From positions 1 to 27,816 of the IMG/VR virus record IMGVR_UViG_3300025410_000076: a stretch of 27,816 nucleotides of DNA; one strand, given 5' to 3'. The position numbers and the translations under genes were made by a program. Positions within the stretch are counted from its first letter, which is position 1. Every line of letters begins with the position of its first letter. Below the pieces are notes generated by a model. That model saw only the letters and a list, made by a program, of their open reading frames with translations. It was not told where the DNA came from and searched no databases. The stretch is from a virus. Positions 16,443 to 23,505 of the stretch are shown piece after piece.

Positions 16443-17300
16443 ATGGCAACGGCATTAGATGTTCTAAACGTTGCCAGAACCCAAATAGGGTTTCATGAAG
16501 GTGCATCAAATGAAAATCCATATGGTATTTGGTATGGTGTTCCAAATGCTCCATATTGTGCAATGGGAATCAGTTGGTGTTTTGCACAAGTTGGTTTATC
16601 ACATTTAATTGCTGCACAAACTCCTAAAGGTTTTTCTTTTAATCCAGCAGCTTTGCATTGGTTTCAAATGCAAGGTCTTGTTGTTAATAAAATGTTAATG
16701 CAACCAGGCGATTTGATTATGTACGACTGGAACGGGGACGGGGTAGCAGATCACGTAGAACTATGTGAGAATGCAAGTCCTGGAGGATTTACTACAATTG
16801 CTTTTAACACTGGTAATCCAAATGATCCAACACAAGAAGGCTGCTGGAGAGTTCACAGAAATTATCTATTTGTAATTGCGGTAATAAGACCAAGATATCC
16901 TGTTGTCGTTGCTCCAACTAAACCAATAACAACTGGTAAGAAAGCAACAGCAGTTGTTGGCGGAACTGGTGCAGCAGTGGCGGGTGCTACTGGAATGTTA
17001 CATACAGGAGCTGTTTCAGGATCATCAAGTGCAACACCATCACCAAGTCCTACAGTATTTATTGCACCACCATTTCCATCATCTCAAAATTCATTTGCCA
17101 TAGGTCAAACCAATGACGCTGTTTTAACAATACAAAAAGCTCTTGTTAAAAAAGGAATGCTTCTCGCAAAATATGCGACTGGAACTATGAATACTCAAAC
17201 AAAGGCGGGACTTGTAAAGTTTGATAAGACTCTTGGCATTATAGTGCAAAATGGAGCAGTTCCTCAAATAGTCTATGATAACTTAAAGGGTGCACTATGA
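16443..17300 (+). CDS. Endolysin: CHAP amidase/peptidase plus peptidoglycan-binding domain
   Basis: 285 residues. Residues 1-155 form a CHAP-like cysteine hydrolase: the nucleophile is Cys39 in NAPYCAMGISWCF, and the general base is His104 in PGDLIMYDWNGDGVADHVEL. This spacing is that of CHAP domains that cut peptidoglycan peptides or the amide bond. A low-complexity linker (about 158-215, with VVGGTGAAVAGATGM and TPSPSPTVFIAPPFPSS) leads to a C-terminal peptidoglycan-binding helical domain (about 222-283: AVLTIQKALVKKGMLLAKYA, TGTMNTQTKAGLVKFDKTLG). No signal peptide is present, so export needs a holin; the next gene, overlapping by ATGA, has two membrane segments. The location between portal and protease is unusual. 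It could instead be a virion-associated hydrolase; the adjacent holin candidate favours lysis. Confidence 0.85.
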   Translation: MATALDVLNVARTQIGFHEGASNENPYGIWYGVPNAPYCAMGISWCFAQVGLSHLIAAQTPKGFSFNPAALHWFQMQGLVVNKMLMQPGDLIMYDWNGDGVADHVELCENASPGGFTTIAFNTGNPNDPTQEGCWRVHRNYLFVIAVIRPRYPVVVAPTKPITTGKKATAVVGGTGAAVAGATGMLHTGAVSGSSSATPSPSPTVFIAPPFPSSQNSFAIGQTNDAVLTIQKALVKKGMLLAKYATGTMNTQTKAGLVKFDKTLGIIVQNGAVPQIVYDNLKGAL

Positions 17301-17638
17301 ACTTAAAACATCACTTTAAATTCAATATTGGAGATGCAAAACAGTTGGCTATAGCCCTTATAAGCTCATATGGAATGTGGGCAGCCACAGGCTTTCAAAA
17401 GAGTATTACTGGCCTTATATACCCCGTAATGGGCTTTATAACAGGAGGCTTGGCTTCACATAACTCATCCTCATCTCCCGATGTCCTGCCAGATTCTCAT
17501 ATTCAAACTCCCTATGCCAACAATATAAACGATGGTAATTTGGGGATACCAGACCAAATAAAAGTCATAGACAAATACAAGCCAGAGGGTACGGATGTCA
17601 AAAAGGTCATCCAAATAAATAGCAACATTATAAGATAA
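17297..17638 (+). CDS. Probable holin
   Basis: 113 residues, overlapping the endolysin by four bases (ATGA). A basic N-terminus (MNLKHHFKF) precedes two hydrophobic segments at about residues 16-32 (QLAIALISSYGMWAATG) and 37-53 (ITGLIYPVMGFITGGLA), separated by a short polar turn. The remaining 60 residues are polar. Two membrane helices in a small protein beside an endolysin is the pattern of a class II holin. The family is not recognisable from sequence, so the call rests on membrane topology and position. The 60-residue soluble tail is longer than in many holins. The segments are weakly hydrophobic with several Gly/Ser residues, so a non-holin membrane protein remains possible. Confidence 0.6.
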   Translation: MNLKHHFKFNIGDAKQLAIALISSYGMWAATGFQKSITGLIYPVMGFITGGLASHNSSSSPDVLPDSHIQTPYANNINDGNLGIPDQIKVIDKYKPEGTDVKKVIQINSNIIR

Positions 17639-17674
17639 TCTTTATCAAAATTATGCTTTATTTATAAATATTGC

Positions 17675-17680
17675 TATTAT
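17675..17680 (+). promoter_or_regulatory. -10-like box before the protease gene
   Basis: TATTAT lies in a very AT-rich 52-base gap, ten bases before the ATG at 17691. No Shine-Dalgarno is present in the gap, and no clear -35 is at the right distance. It may drive a leaderless or near-leaderless mRNA for the protease and capsid genes. Confidence 0.25.
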
Positions 17681-17690
17681 TTATTTACAT

Positions 17691-19097
17691 ATGGATATTC
17701 AAAAAACTTACTGGCAAAACAGCGAATCTTCAATGGCCCTTCACTTCCCTATTACAAAGGTGAACAAGGAAAAGAGAACTGTTTCAGGATTCGCAACACT
17801 AGACAACCTTGATCGCCATGGCGATATTGTCACGGCGGAAGCAAGCAAGAAAGCATTTGAAAGATTTAGAGGAAACATCCGTGAAATGCACGGAGCCTCA
17901 GCAGTCGGCAAGATGGTCAACTTTAAAGAAGATAGTTTCTTTGACCCAGAAACAAATAAAAAGTATAACGGAATTTATGTAACAGCATACATCTCAAAGG
18001 GTGCACAAGATGCTTGGGAGAAGTGCCTAGATGGTACTTACTCAGGTTTTTCTATTGGTGGCAACATTGTAGATGCAAAGATGGAAAAGTCAGATGACGG
18101 AACAGACTCTCACAGAGTTATTCACAACTTTGATTTGCACGAACTTAGTATTGTTGATTCACCAGCAAACCAACTTTCTAATTTCTTTTCTATTCAAAAG
18201 ATGGCGGAAGGCATTGTAACAGAAAACGTATTCTGGTGTAAGGCTGACGAAGTAGCATCAACAACAACTGCAACAACAAAAGATTGCGTTGTTTGCGGAG
18301 ATTCAATGACAAACATTGGTTGGGTAGAACAGGCAGATATTGAAAAGCTTGAGACAATTGAAAAAGTTATTGATTCTTATTTTAAGAAAGATGATGCACC
18401 AACATCAGCACATGAAGCAACGGAGACAGCAGCTCCAGGTTTGGCAGGTAACGTAATTGATAGCAATGCTTCAATAAATCTTTATCCTGATCAAAATGAA
18501 AAAAAGAAAGTCACGTTTGCGAACGGGCTTAAAAAGAGTGATGATATTTCGCTCAACGAAGGAGGTAACAAAATGGCAGAAGATACAATCGCAGAAGTTG
18601 CAGAAATTGCAGCTGATGTAGAGACTCCAGCCGAAGAAGTTTCAAATGTTGAAGCAACTCCAGAAGATACCAGCATTGAAAAGGCTGTATCAATTTCTGA
18701 GGTTGATGACGCACTTGATTTTGAGAAGATGGTCACAGACCTAAAGACCTTCTTTGGTGAGTCACTAGAAAAGTCTAATACTAATTATGCAACACATGCA
18801 GCAACAGTAGCAGACATGTACAACATTGTAAACGAAACAAGAGCTGAAATGGCTCGTTTGTCAAAGGCTTATGAGGATATTCAAAAGACAAATGATGATC
18901 TCGTTGCAAAGTATGAGGCACTAAATAAGTCAGTAACTGACATGTTCGGAAAGATTGAGTATGTTGACCATCAGCTCAAGAATTTTGAATCAGCTACTGC
19001 AGTTCAGAAGTCCGTTGGGGTTCAGGCTCCAATGGGTCAAACAAAACCAAAACAAAGTATATGGCAAGGTGCTTTCCTCAGTGCTAGTAACATATAA
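17691..19097 (+). CDS. Prohead protease with C-terminal scaffold region
   Basis: 468 residues. Residues 1-170 form an HK97/XkdF-like prohead protease of the S78 type, which cleaves scaffold and capsid arms during head maturation. Visible motifs are VSGFATLDNLDRHGDIV (31-47), His67 in REMHGASAVGKM, the Ser-rich GTYSGFSIGG (115-124), and LHELSIVDSPANQ (149-161). His67 and a Ser of the GFSIGG region are the likely catalytic residues by family comparison. A Cys-pair segment (CVVCGDSMTNIGW, 199-211) may bind metal if paired with other Cys residues. From residue about 295 the protein is acidic and helical, with a coiled coil at about 385-440 (MYNIVNETRAEMARLSKAYE), typical of scaffold. An in-frame ATG with an excellent Shine-Dalgarno starts exactly at Met295. 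The gene start itself has no Shine-Dalgarno. Confidence 0.85.
   Translation: MDIQKTYWQNSESSMALHFPITKVNKEKRTVSGFATLDNLDRHGDIVTAEASKKAFERFRGNIREMHGASAVGKMVNFKEDSFFDPETNKKYNGIYVTAYISKGAQDAWEKCLDGTYSGFSIGGNIVDAKMEKSDDGTDSHRVIHNFDLHELSIVDSPANQLSNFFSIQKMAEGIVTENVFWCKADEVASTTTATTKDCVVCGDSMTNIGWVEQADIEKLETIEKVIDSYFKKDDAPTSAHEATETAAPGLAGNVIDSNASINLYPDQNEKKKVTFANGLKKSDDISLNEGGNKMAEDTIAEVAEIAADVETPAEEVSNVEATPEDTSIEKAVSISEVDDALDFEKMVTDLKTFFGESLEKSNTNYATHAATVADMYNIVNETRAEMARLSKAYEDIQKTNDDLVAKYEALNKSVTDMFGKIEYVDHQLKNFESATAVQKSVGVQAPMGQTKPKQSIWQGAFLSASNI
18561..18575 (+). promoter_or_regulatory. Internal ribosome binding site and start inside the protease gene
   Basis: AAGGAGGT (ending at 18566) is followed by AACAAA and an in-frame ATG at 18573. 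This is the strongest Shine-Dalgarno in the head module, while the protease start at 17691 has none. It is well placed to begin a separate protein from codon 295. Confidence 0.7.
18573..19097 (+). CDS. Nested scaffold protein from an internal start
   Basis: 174 residues, in frame with and identical to the C-terminal 174 residues of the protease-scaffold protein. It begins MAEDTIAEVAEIAADVETPA, is acidic over its first 60 residues, has ALDFEKMVTDLKTFFGESLE at about 47-66 and a long predicted coiled coil (about 85-145), and ends QSIWQGAFLSASNI. Helical, acidic and short matches head scaffold proteins. The capsid protein just downstream begins directly with its mature-type fold and shows no long N-terminal delta domain, so a separate scaffold is needed. 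The protein would be made in excess over the full-length protease, as Nu3 is from gene C of lambda. The Shine-Dalgarno is seen directly; expression as a separate product is inference. Confidence 0.6.
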   Translation: MAEDTIAEVAEIAADVETPAEEVSNVEATPEDTSIEKAVSISEVDDALDFEKMVTDLKTFFGESLEKSNTNYATHAATVADMYNIVNETRAEMARLSKAYEDIQKTNDDLVAKYEALNKSVTDMFGKIEYVDHQLKNFESATAVQKSVGVQAPMGQTKPKQSIWQGAFLSASNI

Positions 19098-19109
19098 CAA
19101 AAATAAAAG

Positions 19110-19128
19110 AAATAAGGTGGTGAAATAA
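19110..19128 (+). promoter_or_regulatory. Shared strong translation leader, capsid copy
   Basis: AAATAAGGTGGTGAAATAA is identical to 23506-23524 before the tail-tube gene. Its TAAGGTGGTGA core matches the full anti-Shine-Dalgarno complement TAAGGAGGTGA at 10 of 11 bases. ATG follows three bases after the repeat (19132). Confidence 0.8.
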
Positions 19129-19131
19129 TAA

Positions 19132-20289
19132 ATGAGTAATGAACTTCTACAAAAAGTCATTGATACTACAAGCTCAAGCCTTGGAACTGCAGCAGTAAAC
19201 GCATCAGCAGATACAGCTACCCTTTCAGGTAACGGTCTCCTATATCCAGATCAAGCAAATCGCTTCTTGGATTACATGTGGGATGCTACAATTCTCGCTA
19301 AGGCAGCTCGTACAATTCGTATGCGTTCAAACACAACCGAGATTGATCGTGTTGCAGTTGGACAACGTATCATGACAGTTGCACAGGAAGACAATCCACG
19401 TGACTACGTGGCAGCTAATGGTACATATTCTAATGCGAACGGTTCTACGTTCTCAGCACAGAATGCTACTTTTAACAAGGTCTCCCTCACAACTCGCAAG
19501 CTCCGTCTTGACTGGGAACTTTCAGCAGAGTCTCTTGAAGACAATATTGAAGGTCCTGATCTAGAGGATCACATTGCACGTCTTATGGCTACCCAGGCTG
19601 GTAACGATATTGAGGATACCCTTATTAACGGTACTGGAACTGGTTCAGGTTTGATGTCAGCTTTCCAAGGTTTCCGCTCTTTGGCTCTTAACAACGCACA
19701 CGTTGTTGACGCTAATGGATACGGACTTGACAAGACAGTATTCAACGAAGCTATTAAGAGACTTCCTCGTAAGTACAAGCAACGTCGTAACCAACTCAGA
19801 TTCTTCACAGGATCTAACTTGGTACAGGATTATCTATTCAATTTGACAGCTAACGCTGGTAACGGCAACCCATTTGATATCGCTTCAGGTATCATCCGTG
19901 GTGATGTCGCTGCTAACGATGGTGGTCCAGGAACAGTAACTCCTTTCGCATTTGGTATTCCAGTTATCAACGTTCCGTTGATCTCAGAAACACAAAGCGG
20001 AGACTACTCTGGTGCTACAGGTTCACACGGAGATGTCCACTTGACATTCCCACAGAACTTCATCATTGGTATTAAGCGTGACGTAACAGTTTATCGTCTA
20101 TTCCAGCCAAAGAAAGACACAATTGAGTACACACTCTTCATTCGTGTCGGTTGCGTAATGGAAAACTACGATGCACACGTTATCGTTAAGAATATCAAGG
20201 TTGCAGGTTCTACAATGTCAACATCATCATTCGGTTCAGGAGCTAACGGCTCTAACGTAACTGGTGGAGTTAACGGCGAGACATACTAA
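19132..20289 (+). CDS. Major capsid protein (HK97 fold)
   Basis: 385 residues, building the icosahedral shell. After a short N-terminal arm (1-40), LLYPDQANRFLDYMWDATIL at about 36-55 leads into ARTIRMRSNTTEIDRVAVGQ and the extended loop at about 78-120 (AQEDNPRDYVAANGTYSNAN, AQNATFNKVSLTTRKLRLDW). The spine helix region follows with ELSAESLEDNIEGPDLEDHI and ARLMATQAGNDIEDTLINGT, the standard HK97-type order also seen in phages of actinobacteria. The C-terminal part has HLTFPQNFIIGIKRDVTVYR then LFQPKKDTIEYTLFIRVGCV, the A-domain strand set, and a Gly/Ser tail. Codon use is biased to CGT and AAG, as expected for a highly expressed gene. It follows the protease-scaffold gene by 34 bases and has the strong shared leader. 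A terminator-like hairpin follows. Confidence 0.92.
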   Translation: MSNELLQKVIDTTSSSLGTAAVNASADTATLSGNGLLYPDQANRFLDYMWDATILAKAARTIRMRSNTTEIDRVAVGQRIMTVAQEDNPRDYVAANGTYSNANGSTFSAQNATFNKVSLTTRKLRLDWELSAESLEDNIEGPDLEDHIARLMATQAGNDIEDTLINGTGTGSGLMSAFQGFRSLALNNAHVVDANGYGLDKTVFNEAIKRLPRKYKQRRNQLRFFTGSNLVQDYLFNLTANAGNGNPFDIASGIIRGDVAANDGGPGTVTPFAFGIPVINVPLISETQSGDYSGATGSHGDVHLTFPQNFIIGIKRDVTVYRLFQPKKDTIEYTLFIRVGCVMENYDAHVIVKNIKVAGSTMSTSSFGSGANGSNVTGGVNGETY

Positions 20290-20312
20290 TATTTTTTATT
20301 AGTTGCAAGGCG

Positions 20313-20336
20313 GGGGATTACTTAAAAGTAGTCCCC
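20313..20336 (+). terminator. Hairpin after the capsid gene
   Basis: GGGGATTACT (20313-20322), loop TAAA, AGTAGTCCCC (20327-20336): a ten-pair stem with one G-U pair. It lies 24 bases after the capsid stop. No U-tract follows directly (TTAGCCATTTTC), so termination may be partial, or the stem may protect the 3' end of capsid mRNA. Confidence 0.5.
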
Positions 20337-20351
20337 TTAGCCATTTTCTGA

Positions 20352-20357
20352 TATAAT
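20352..20357 (+). promoter_or_regulatory. -10 box of a connector-gene promoter
   Basis: TATAAT preceded by TG one base upstream (TGATATAAT). It lies 15 bases after the capsid terminator hairpin and 23 bases before the ATG at 20381, with a Shine-Dalgarno (GAAAGGA) in between. The -35 region (TAGTCC with a 17-base spacer) is poor and overlaps the hairpin. Confidence 0.4.
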
Positions 20358-20380
20358 AAACAATGACGAAAGGATGACAA

Positions 20381-20779
20381 ATGTCATTTGCAGATTTAAA
20401 AATTACAGAACTTAGAAAAGCAGCAGAATCTTTTGGTGTTGAAACTCAAGGTTTGAAGACAAAGCAAGAGATTGTTGCACTTCTTGAAGAAGAAGGCATT
20501 TCTTATCAAATGTATGATAAGTTTACTAATGTTGAAAAGCAAGAAATTAAGATTCCAGATAACGAAAAGAAAAAGAGAGAGCAGAAGATCATGAACACAG
20601 CAACACAAGTTTTGGTCAAGATGGAAAGAAATAACCATTCATACGAAACAAATGGCTATATCTTTACTCAGGAACACCCATTCATGGCTATGTCTGAAAC
20701 AGATGCTCAAAAGATTTTTGATACACAAGCAGGATTCCGCCTTGCGACTCCACGAGAGGCTCAAGAGTACTACGCATAA
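20381..20779 (+). CDS. SAP/Rho-N-like small protein of the connector module
   Basis: 132 residues. Residues 1-40 (FADLKITELRKAAESFGVET, GLKTKQEIVALLEEEGI) form a helix-extended-helix unit of the SAP/Rho-N/HeH type: L-x-x-x-E-L-R-x-x-A...G-V...G-x-x-x-K-x-E-I-x-x-x-L. Such domains often bind nucleic acid. A lysine-rich linker (about 50-70) leads to a C-terminal domain (VLVKMERNNHSYETNGYIFT, then FMAMSETDAQKIFDTQAGFR, PREAQEYYA). In phages, similar N-terminal domains occur in small proteins between capsid and connector genes, where they may be minor head components. The Shine-Dalgarno GAAAGGA precedes the ATG. It begins a new transcription unit after the capsid terminator. No enzymatic motif is visible. 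Confidence 0.75.
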   Translation: MSFADLKITELRKAAESFGVETQGLKTKQEIVALLEEEGISYQMYDKFTNVEKQEIKIPDNEKKKREQKIMNTATQVLVKMERNNHSYETNGYIFTQEHPFMAMSETDAQKIFDTQAGFRLATPREAQEYYA

Positions 20780-20795
20780 TTAGGGGGTGTTTTGA

Positions 20796-21752
20796 TTGCA
20801 AACAATCAACACTAACAGCCAACAAAAGATATACTTAGAAGTATATAGTAACGGGGTCTTGTCTCAAGTAGACGCTAACACAAATCCCACATTAGCACTT
20901 TATGATGCAGACAATGATTCTGCACCACTTACTGGATTTGGAAGTTTAACTGGATATGATGAGACTCCCGCAGGCATTTATTCATATGCCTTGACTCCAG
21001 CAGTAACCAATAGAAACTTTGTCTTAGAGGCACGTTGGTCATATGTTGTTGGCGGAGTAACAGTTAATCAGAATGATTTTTATTCAATTGAAACACCTTA
21101 TGCATCAGTCGGGGAGTCCATGGATTTCCTTGGATATAGCCCTACTCCATCAGATGCCAATTATATTGACCCAAAGAGTATAGTCAATGCAGAAAAGCTT
21201 GCCAGAACCATCATAGAAGGCTATACAGGCATAAAATTCTACACATACTATGGCGGTCAAGAAGTATACGCTATTGGTTCAGATACCATTCAGCTTACAG
21301 AAAAAATGCTTACACTTGATCAGATTTATGAGAACGAAATCTTGGTATTTGATCAAACTCAGAACCCAGTTTATAATACATTTGGGTATAGCACAGAAAT
21401 TAGCCCAAGCGGTTATGCTATAAGAATATGGTATCCAGGATGGCCTGATGGCTGGAACAATCAAATGGATCCCGTCATTTATCCATACGGAAGATTTAGA
21501 GATGGATATCTATACCGTTTTGTCGGACAAATTGGTTACAAGTATGTACCAGAAGATATTAAGCTTGCATGTATGCTCTTGATTCAAGACATACTTTCAA
21601 ACGACTACAATTGGAGAAATAAGTATTTGTCCAAGGTTGACCTTAGTGAAATTTCATTTGAGATGGCTAAGGGTGCCTTTAACGGTACAGGAAACGTTGC
21701 AGTAGACAACATTCTTGATCAATACCGTAAAGCAAATATTGTGATTATCTAA
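20796..21752 (+). CDS. Head-tail adaptor with N-terminal Ig-like domain
   Basis: 318 residues from a TTG start at 20796, with AGGGGGTG just upstream. Residues about 1-110 form a beta domain (KIYLEVYSNGVLSQVDANTN, YDETPAGIYSYALTPAVTNR, NFVLEARWSYVVGGVTVNQN) resembling the N-terminal Ig-like parts of phage accessory proteins. Residues about 125-318 follow the head-tail adaptor pattern (HK97 gp6 / SPP1 gp15 type): a helix (SIVNAEKLARTIIEGYTGIK), strand-rich middle (IQLTEKMLTLDQIYENEILV, YAIRIWYPGWPDGW), PEDIKLACMLLIQDILSNDY, and a final helix ILDQYRKANIVII. The adaptor ring joins the portal to the stopper. Its stop overlaps the next start (TAATG). The fusion of an Ig-like domain to an adaptor is larger than the usual 100-residue adaptor and may decorate the neck. 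Confidence 0.75.
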   Translation: MQTINTNSQQKIYLEVYSNGVLSQVDANTNPTLALYDADNDSAPLTGFGSLTGYDETPAGIYSYALTPAVTNRNFVLEARWSYVVGGVTVNQNDFYSIETPYASVGESMDFLGYSPTPSDANYIDPKSIVNAEKLARTIIEGYTGIKFYTYYGGQEVYAIGSDTIQLTEKMLTLDQIYENEILVFDQTQNPVYNTFGYSTEISPSGYAIRIWYPGWPDGWNNQMDPVIYPYGRFRDGYLYRFVGQIGYKYVPEDIKLACMLLIQDILSNDYNWRNKYLSKVDLSEISFEMAKGAFNGTGNVAVDNILDQYRKANIVII

Positions 21753-22198
21753 TGTTTAATTCATCATTTATGGCATCCATCATGAATATGAAGGCGGATG
21801 TTTATACACAGGTAAATGCTCAAGATCCATCAACTGGTGCAATCAAGCGTCAATGGGTATATAGCCATACAATTCAATGCAAGGTAGAGCCTATTAAAGT
21901 TGGCGGGGCTTCAACAAGAACCGATAACAAAGCATTTGATAAAACATCAGATGGTAATTATACAGAAAAACTCCAGCTTAGACTTAAAGGATTAGAACTA
22001 CTTTCAAAGCGTTGGCGTATTCAAAACATTCGCTCAAGTGATAGAAAGAAAATATTTATTGAAATTGATAAATCTGGACAACCAGACACAATTTTTGAAG
22101 TAACTGCAGCACACGCAGTATTAGATCCTTTTGCAAAGATAGCATACTATGAAGCAGTGCTTCTAAGAACTGAGTTGCAAGATGACAGTCAAGCTTGA
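21752..22198 (+). CDS. Head closure (stopper) protein
   Basis: 148 residues. MNMKADVYTQVNAQDPSTGA, IKRQWVYSHTIQCKVEPIKV, then LQLRLKGLELLSKRWRIQNI and a C-terminal strand YYEAVLLRTELQ. The opening 'xxDVYxQxNxQDxxTGxxxRxW' and the later strand set match the SPP1 gp16 / HK97-type head-closure family. Such proteins close the portal channel after packaging and give the surface for tail docking. Position between adaptor and tail-completion gene supports this. Start overlaps the adaptor stop by one base; the end overlaps the next gene by 17 bases. No metal or catalytic motif. The assignment is based on order and fold-like pattern rather than strong identity. Confidence 0.7.
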   Translation: MFNSSFMASIMNMKADVYTQVNAQDPSTGAIKRQWVYSHTIQCKVEPIKVGGASTRTDNKAFDKTSDGNYTEKLQLRLKGLELLSKRWRIQNIRSSDRKKIFIEIDKSGQPDTIFEVTAAHAVLDPFAKIAYYEAVLLRTELQDDSQA

Positions 22199-22901
22199 GG
22201 TTGATACAAAGCAACTTGTAAATTCAATGTATGACCTTTCAGAAGGTCTTCAAGAACTTACTAAGCCTACAGTATTAAGCCAAGTTGCAAGATCAATATT
22301 TTCATTAACAGCAGAACGCTTTATGATAGATGTTGACAACTATGCCAGAAGAAATCCCAAAAGAATGCACCACGTTTATGAATGGGGCGGTATAGGAAAT
22401 CCTACTCAAAGATTATTTGTTCTTGAAAGAAGCAGAATAATTTATGGCGATTTAGTTATATCATCAAATTTCTTATCATCTAAAATGCCAGTTCCAATAA
22501 ATCCAGAATTGCTAAAGCCTGGAAGAACTGGCAAAATAGTATCTTCAAGAAGTATATTTAGAAATAAAGCAGAAGTTATGGAAAGTGGAACTCCAGTCTC
22601 ATTTCAAGCAAAAAGAGTTTTAGCTTTTATGGGTAATAATGGAATTGCTTTTATAGCACCAGGAACTCAAATAAACATATTGCATCCAGGCGGGATTCAA
22701 ACAAAGAATGCTTTTGCAGAATATATGCTTGATTGGTATACTAATAAGAGTAATGTAGTTATAGATTCATCTGGATATTATGATAGATTGGCAAACGACG
22801 TTTCCATAGCATTAAGTTCAAATAAATCTAGTGCGGCTGCTGTAAAAAATGCAGTAACAAAACTTGCAAATGAAATAGACACGGGGGATATAGTTAGATG
22901 A
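22182..22901 (+). CDS. Tail-completion / neck protein (gp10-like)
   Basis: 239 residues. MTVKLEVDTKQLVNSMYDLS, TKPTVLSQVARSIFSLTAER, then RNPKRMHHVYEWGGIGNPTQ and RLFVLERSRIIYGDLVISSN. Proteins in this position with an N-terminal helix, an M-H-H-x-Y-E-W-G motif and a later HPGGIQTKNAFAEYML region are tail-completion or neck proteins of HK97 gp10 type. The order adaptor, stopper, this gene, tail terminator is the usual one. Length is larger than the typical 130-170. It overlaps its neighbours on both sides (17 bases at the start, four at the end), so the cluster is tightly coupled. The function call is from gene order; the motif similarity is suggestive only. Confidence 0.65.
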   Translation: MTVKLEVDTKQLVNSMYDLSEGLQELTKPTVLSQVARSIFSLTAERFMIDVDNYARRNPKRMHHVYEWGGIGNPTQRLFVLERSRIIYGDLVISSNFLSSKMPVPINPELLKPGRTGKIVSSRSIFRNKAEVMESGTPVSFQAKRVLAFMGNNGIAFIAPGTQINILHPGGIQTKNAFAEYMLDWYTNKSNVVIDSSGYYDRLANDVSIALSSNKSSAAAVKNAVTKLANEIDTGDIVR

Positions 22902-23425
22902 CGGTAGATTATTCAAAAGTTGCAGTATCAGATGTGCGTAATGCCATATGGACAGAATTGCAAAATGCTGGCCTATTTCATGCATCTGATTATACGGCTA
23001 CAGGATTTACGTCCCCGCTAGTCCCTATTATCCCGTCTCAACAAGTTCCAGAATTTAACAACTTGCTTCCAGGCAAGACTTATATTACTTATGACATTGT
23101 GCAAAAAAATCATGGGGTTCAATGGTGGCTATCTGATGAATCTATGATCATGCAGATAGTATCTAGAAATAACACTCAAATACTTACAATTGCTAACTTC
23201 TTGACAGACCTATTTAGAAGATATGAGCAGTCAGCAGCAGATGTAAATGCTGAAAGAATGGCGGGAAGTCCATTTAGATTCCTATTCTTCCGCCTAGAAT
23301 CTGCAAATCCAGTACAACCATTTATTGATGAAGGTGGATTTATGAGCGGGGATATTGCAATAGGATATACCTATACCCGTGAAGTAGATGAAGGTACAAC
23401 CACCAATACTGGCAGATATATCTAA
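22898..23425 (+). CDS. Tail terminator protein
   Basis: 175 residues, starting in an ATGA overlap. SKVAVSDVRNAIWTELQNAG, YITYDIVQKNHGVQWWLSDE, SMIMQIVSRNNTQILTIANF, LTDLFRRYEQSA, FRFLFFRLESANPVQPFIDE, GDIAIGYTYTREVDEGTTT. An N-terminal helix, a beta sheet with a central strand (MIMQIVSRN), a helix with LxxLFRR, and a final strand ending IGYTYTRE fit the tail-terminator fold (lambda gpU / SPP1 gp17 type). It caps the tail tube and joins it to the stopper. It sits just before the tail-tube gene, as expected. The 103-base gap after it carries the promoter and leader of the tube gene. Confidence 0.75.
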   Translation: MTVDYSKVAVSDVRNAIWTELQNAGLFHASDYTATGFTSPLVPIIPSQQVPEFNNLLPGKTYITYDIVQKNHGVQWWLSDESMIMQIVSRNNTQILTIANFLTDLFRRYEQSAADVNAERMAGSPFRFLFFRLESANPVQPFIDEGGFMSGDIAIGYTYTREVDEGTTTNTGRYI

Positions 23426-23474
23426 AATTTGAATTATATAGGTTAAATGCTATGCTTTTCTATGAGGAAGCAAG

Positions 23475-23503
23475 TTGTCACTTTTTTTTGTTTTAATTTT
23501 ATA
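23475..23503 (+). promoter_or_regulatory. Promoter candidate for the tail-tube gene
   Basis: TTGTCA (23475-23480), 17 bases, TTTATA (23498-23503); TTATAT at 23499 is an alternative. The spacer holds a run of eight T. The -35 shares TTGTC with the candidate before the chaperone gene (24398). A weak hairpin (GCTT....AAGC, about 23454-23472) upstream of the T-run could instead be a terminator for the connector genes. Confidence 0.35.
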
Positions 23504-23505
23504 TC

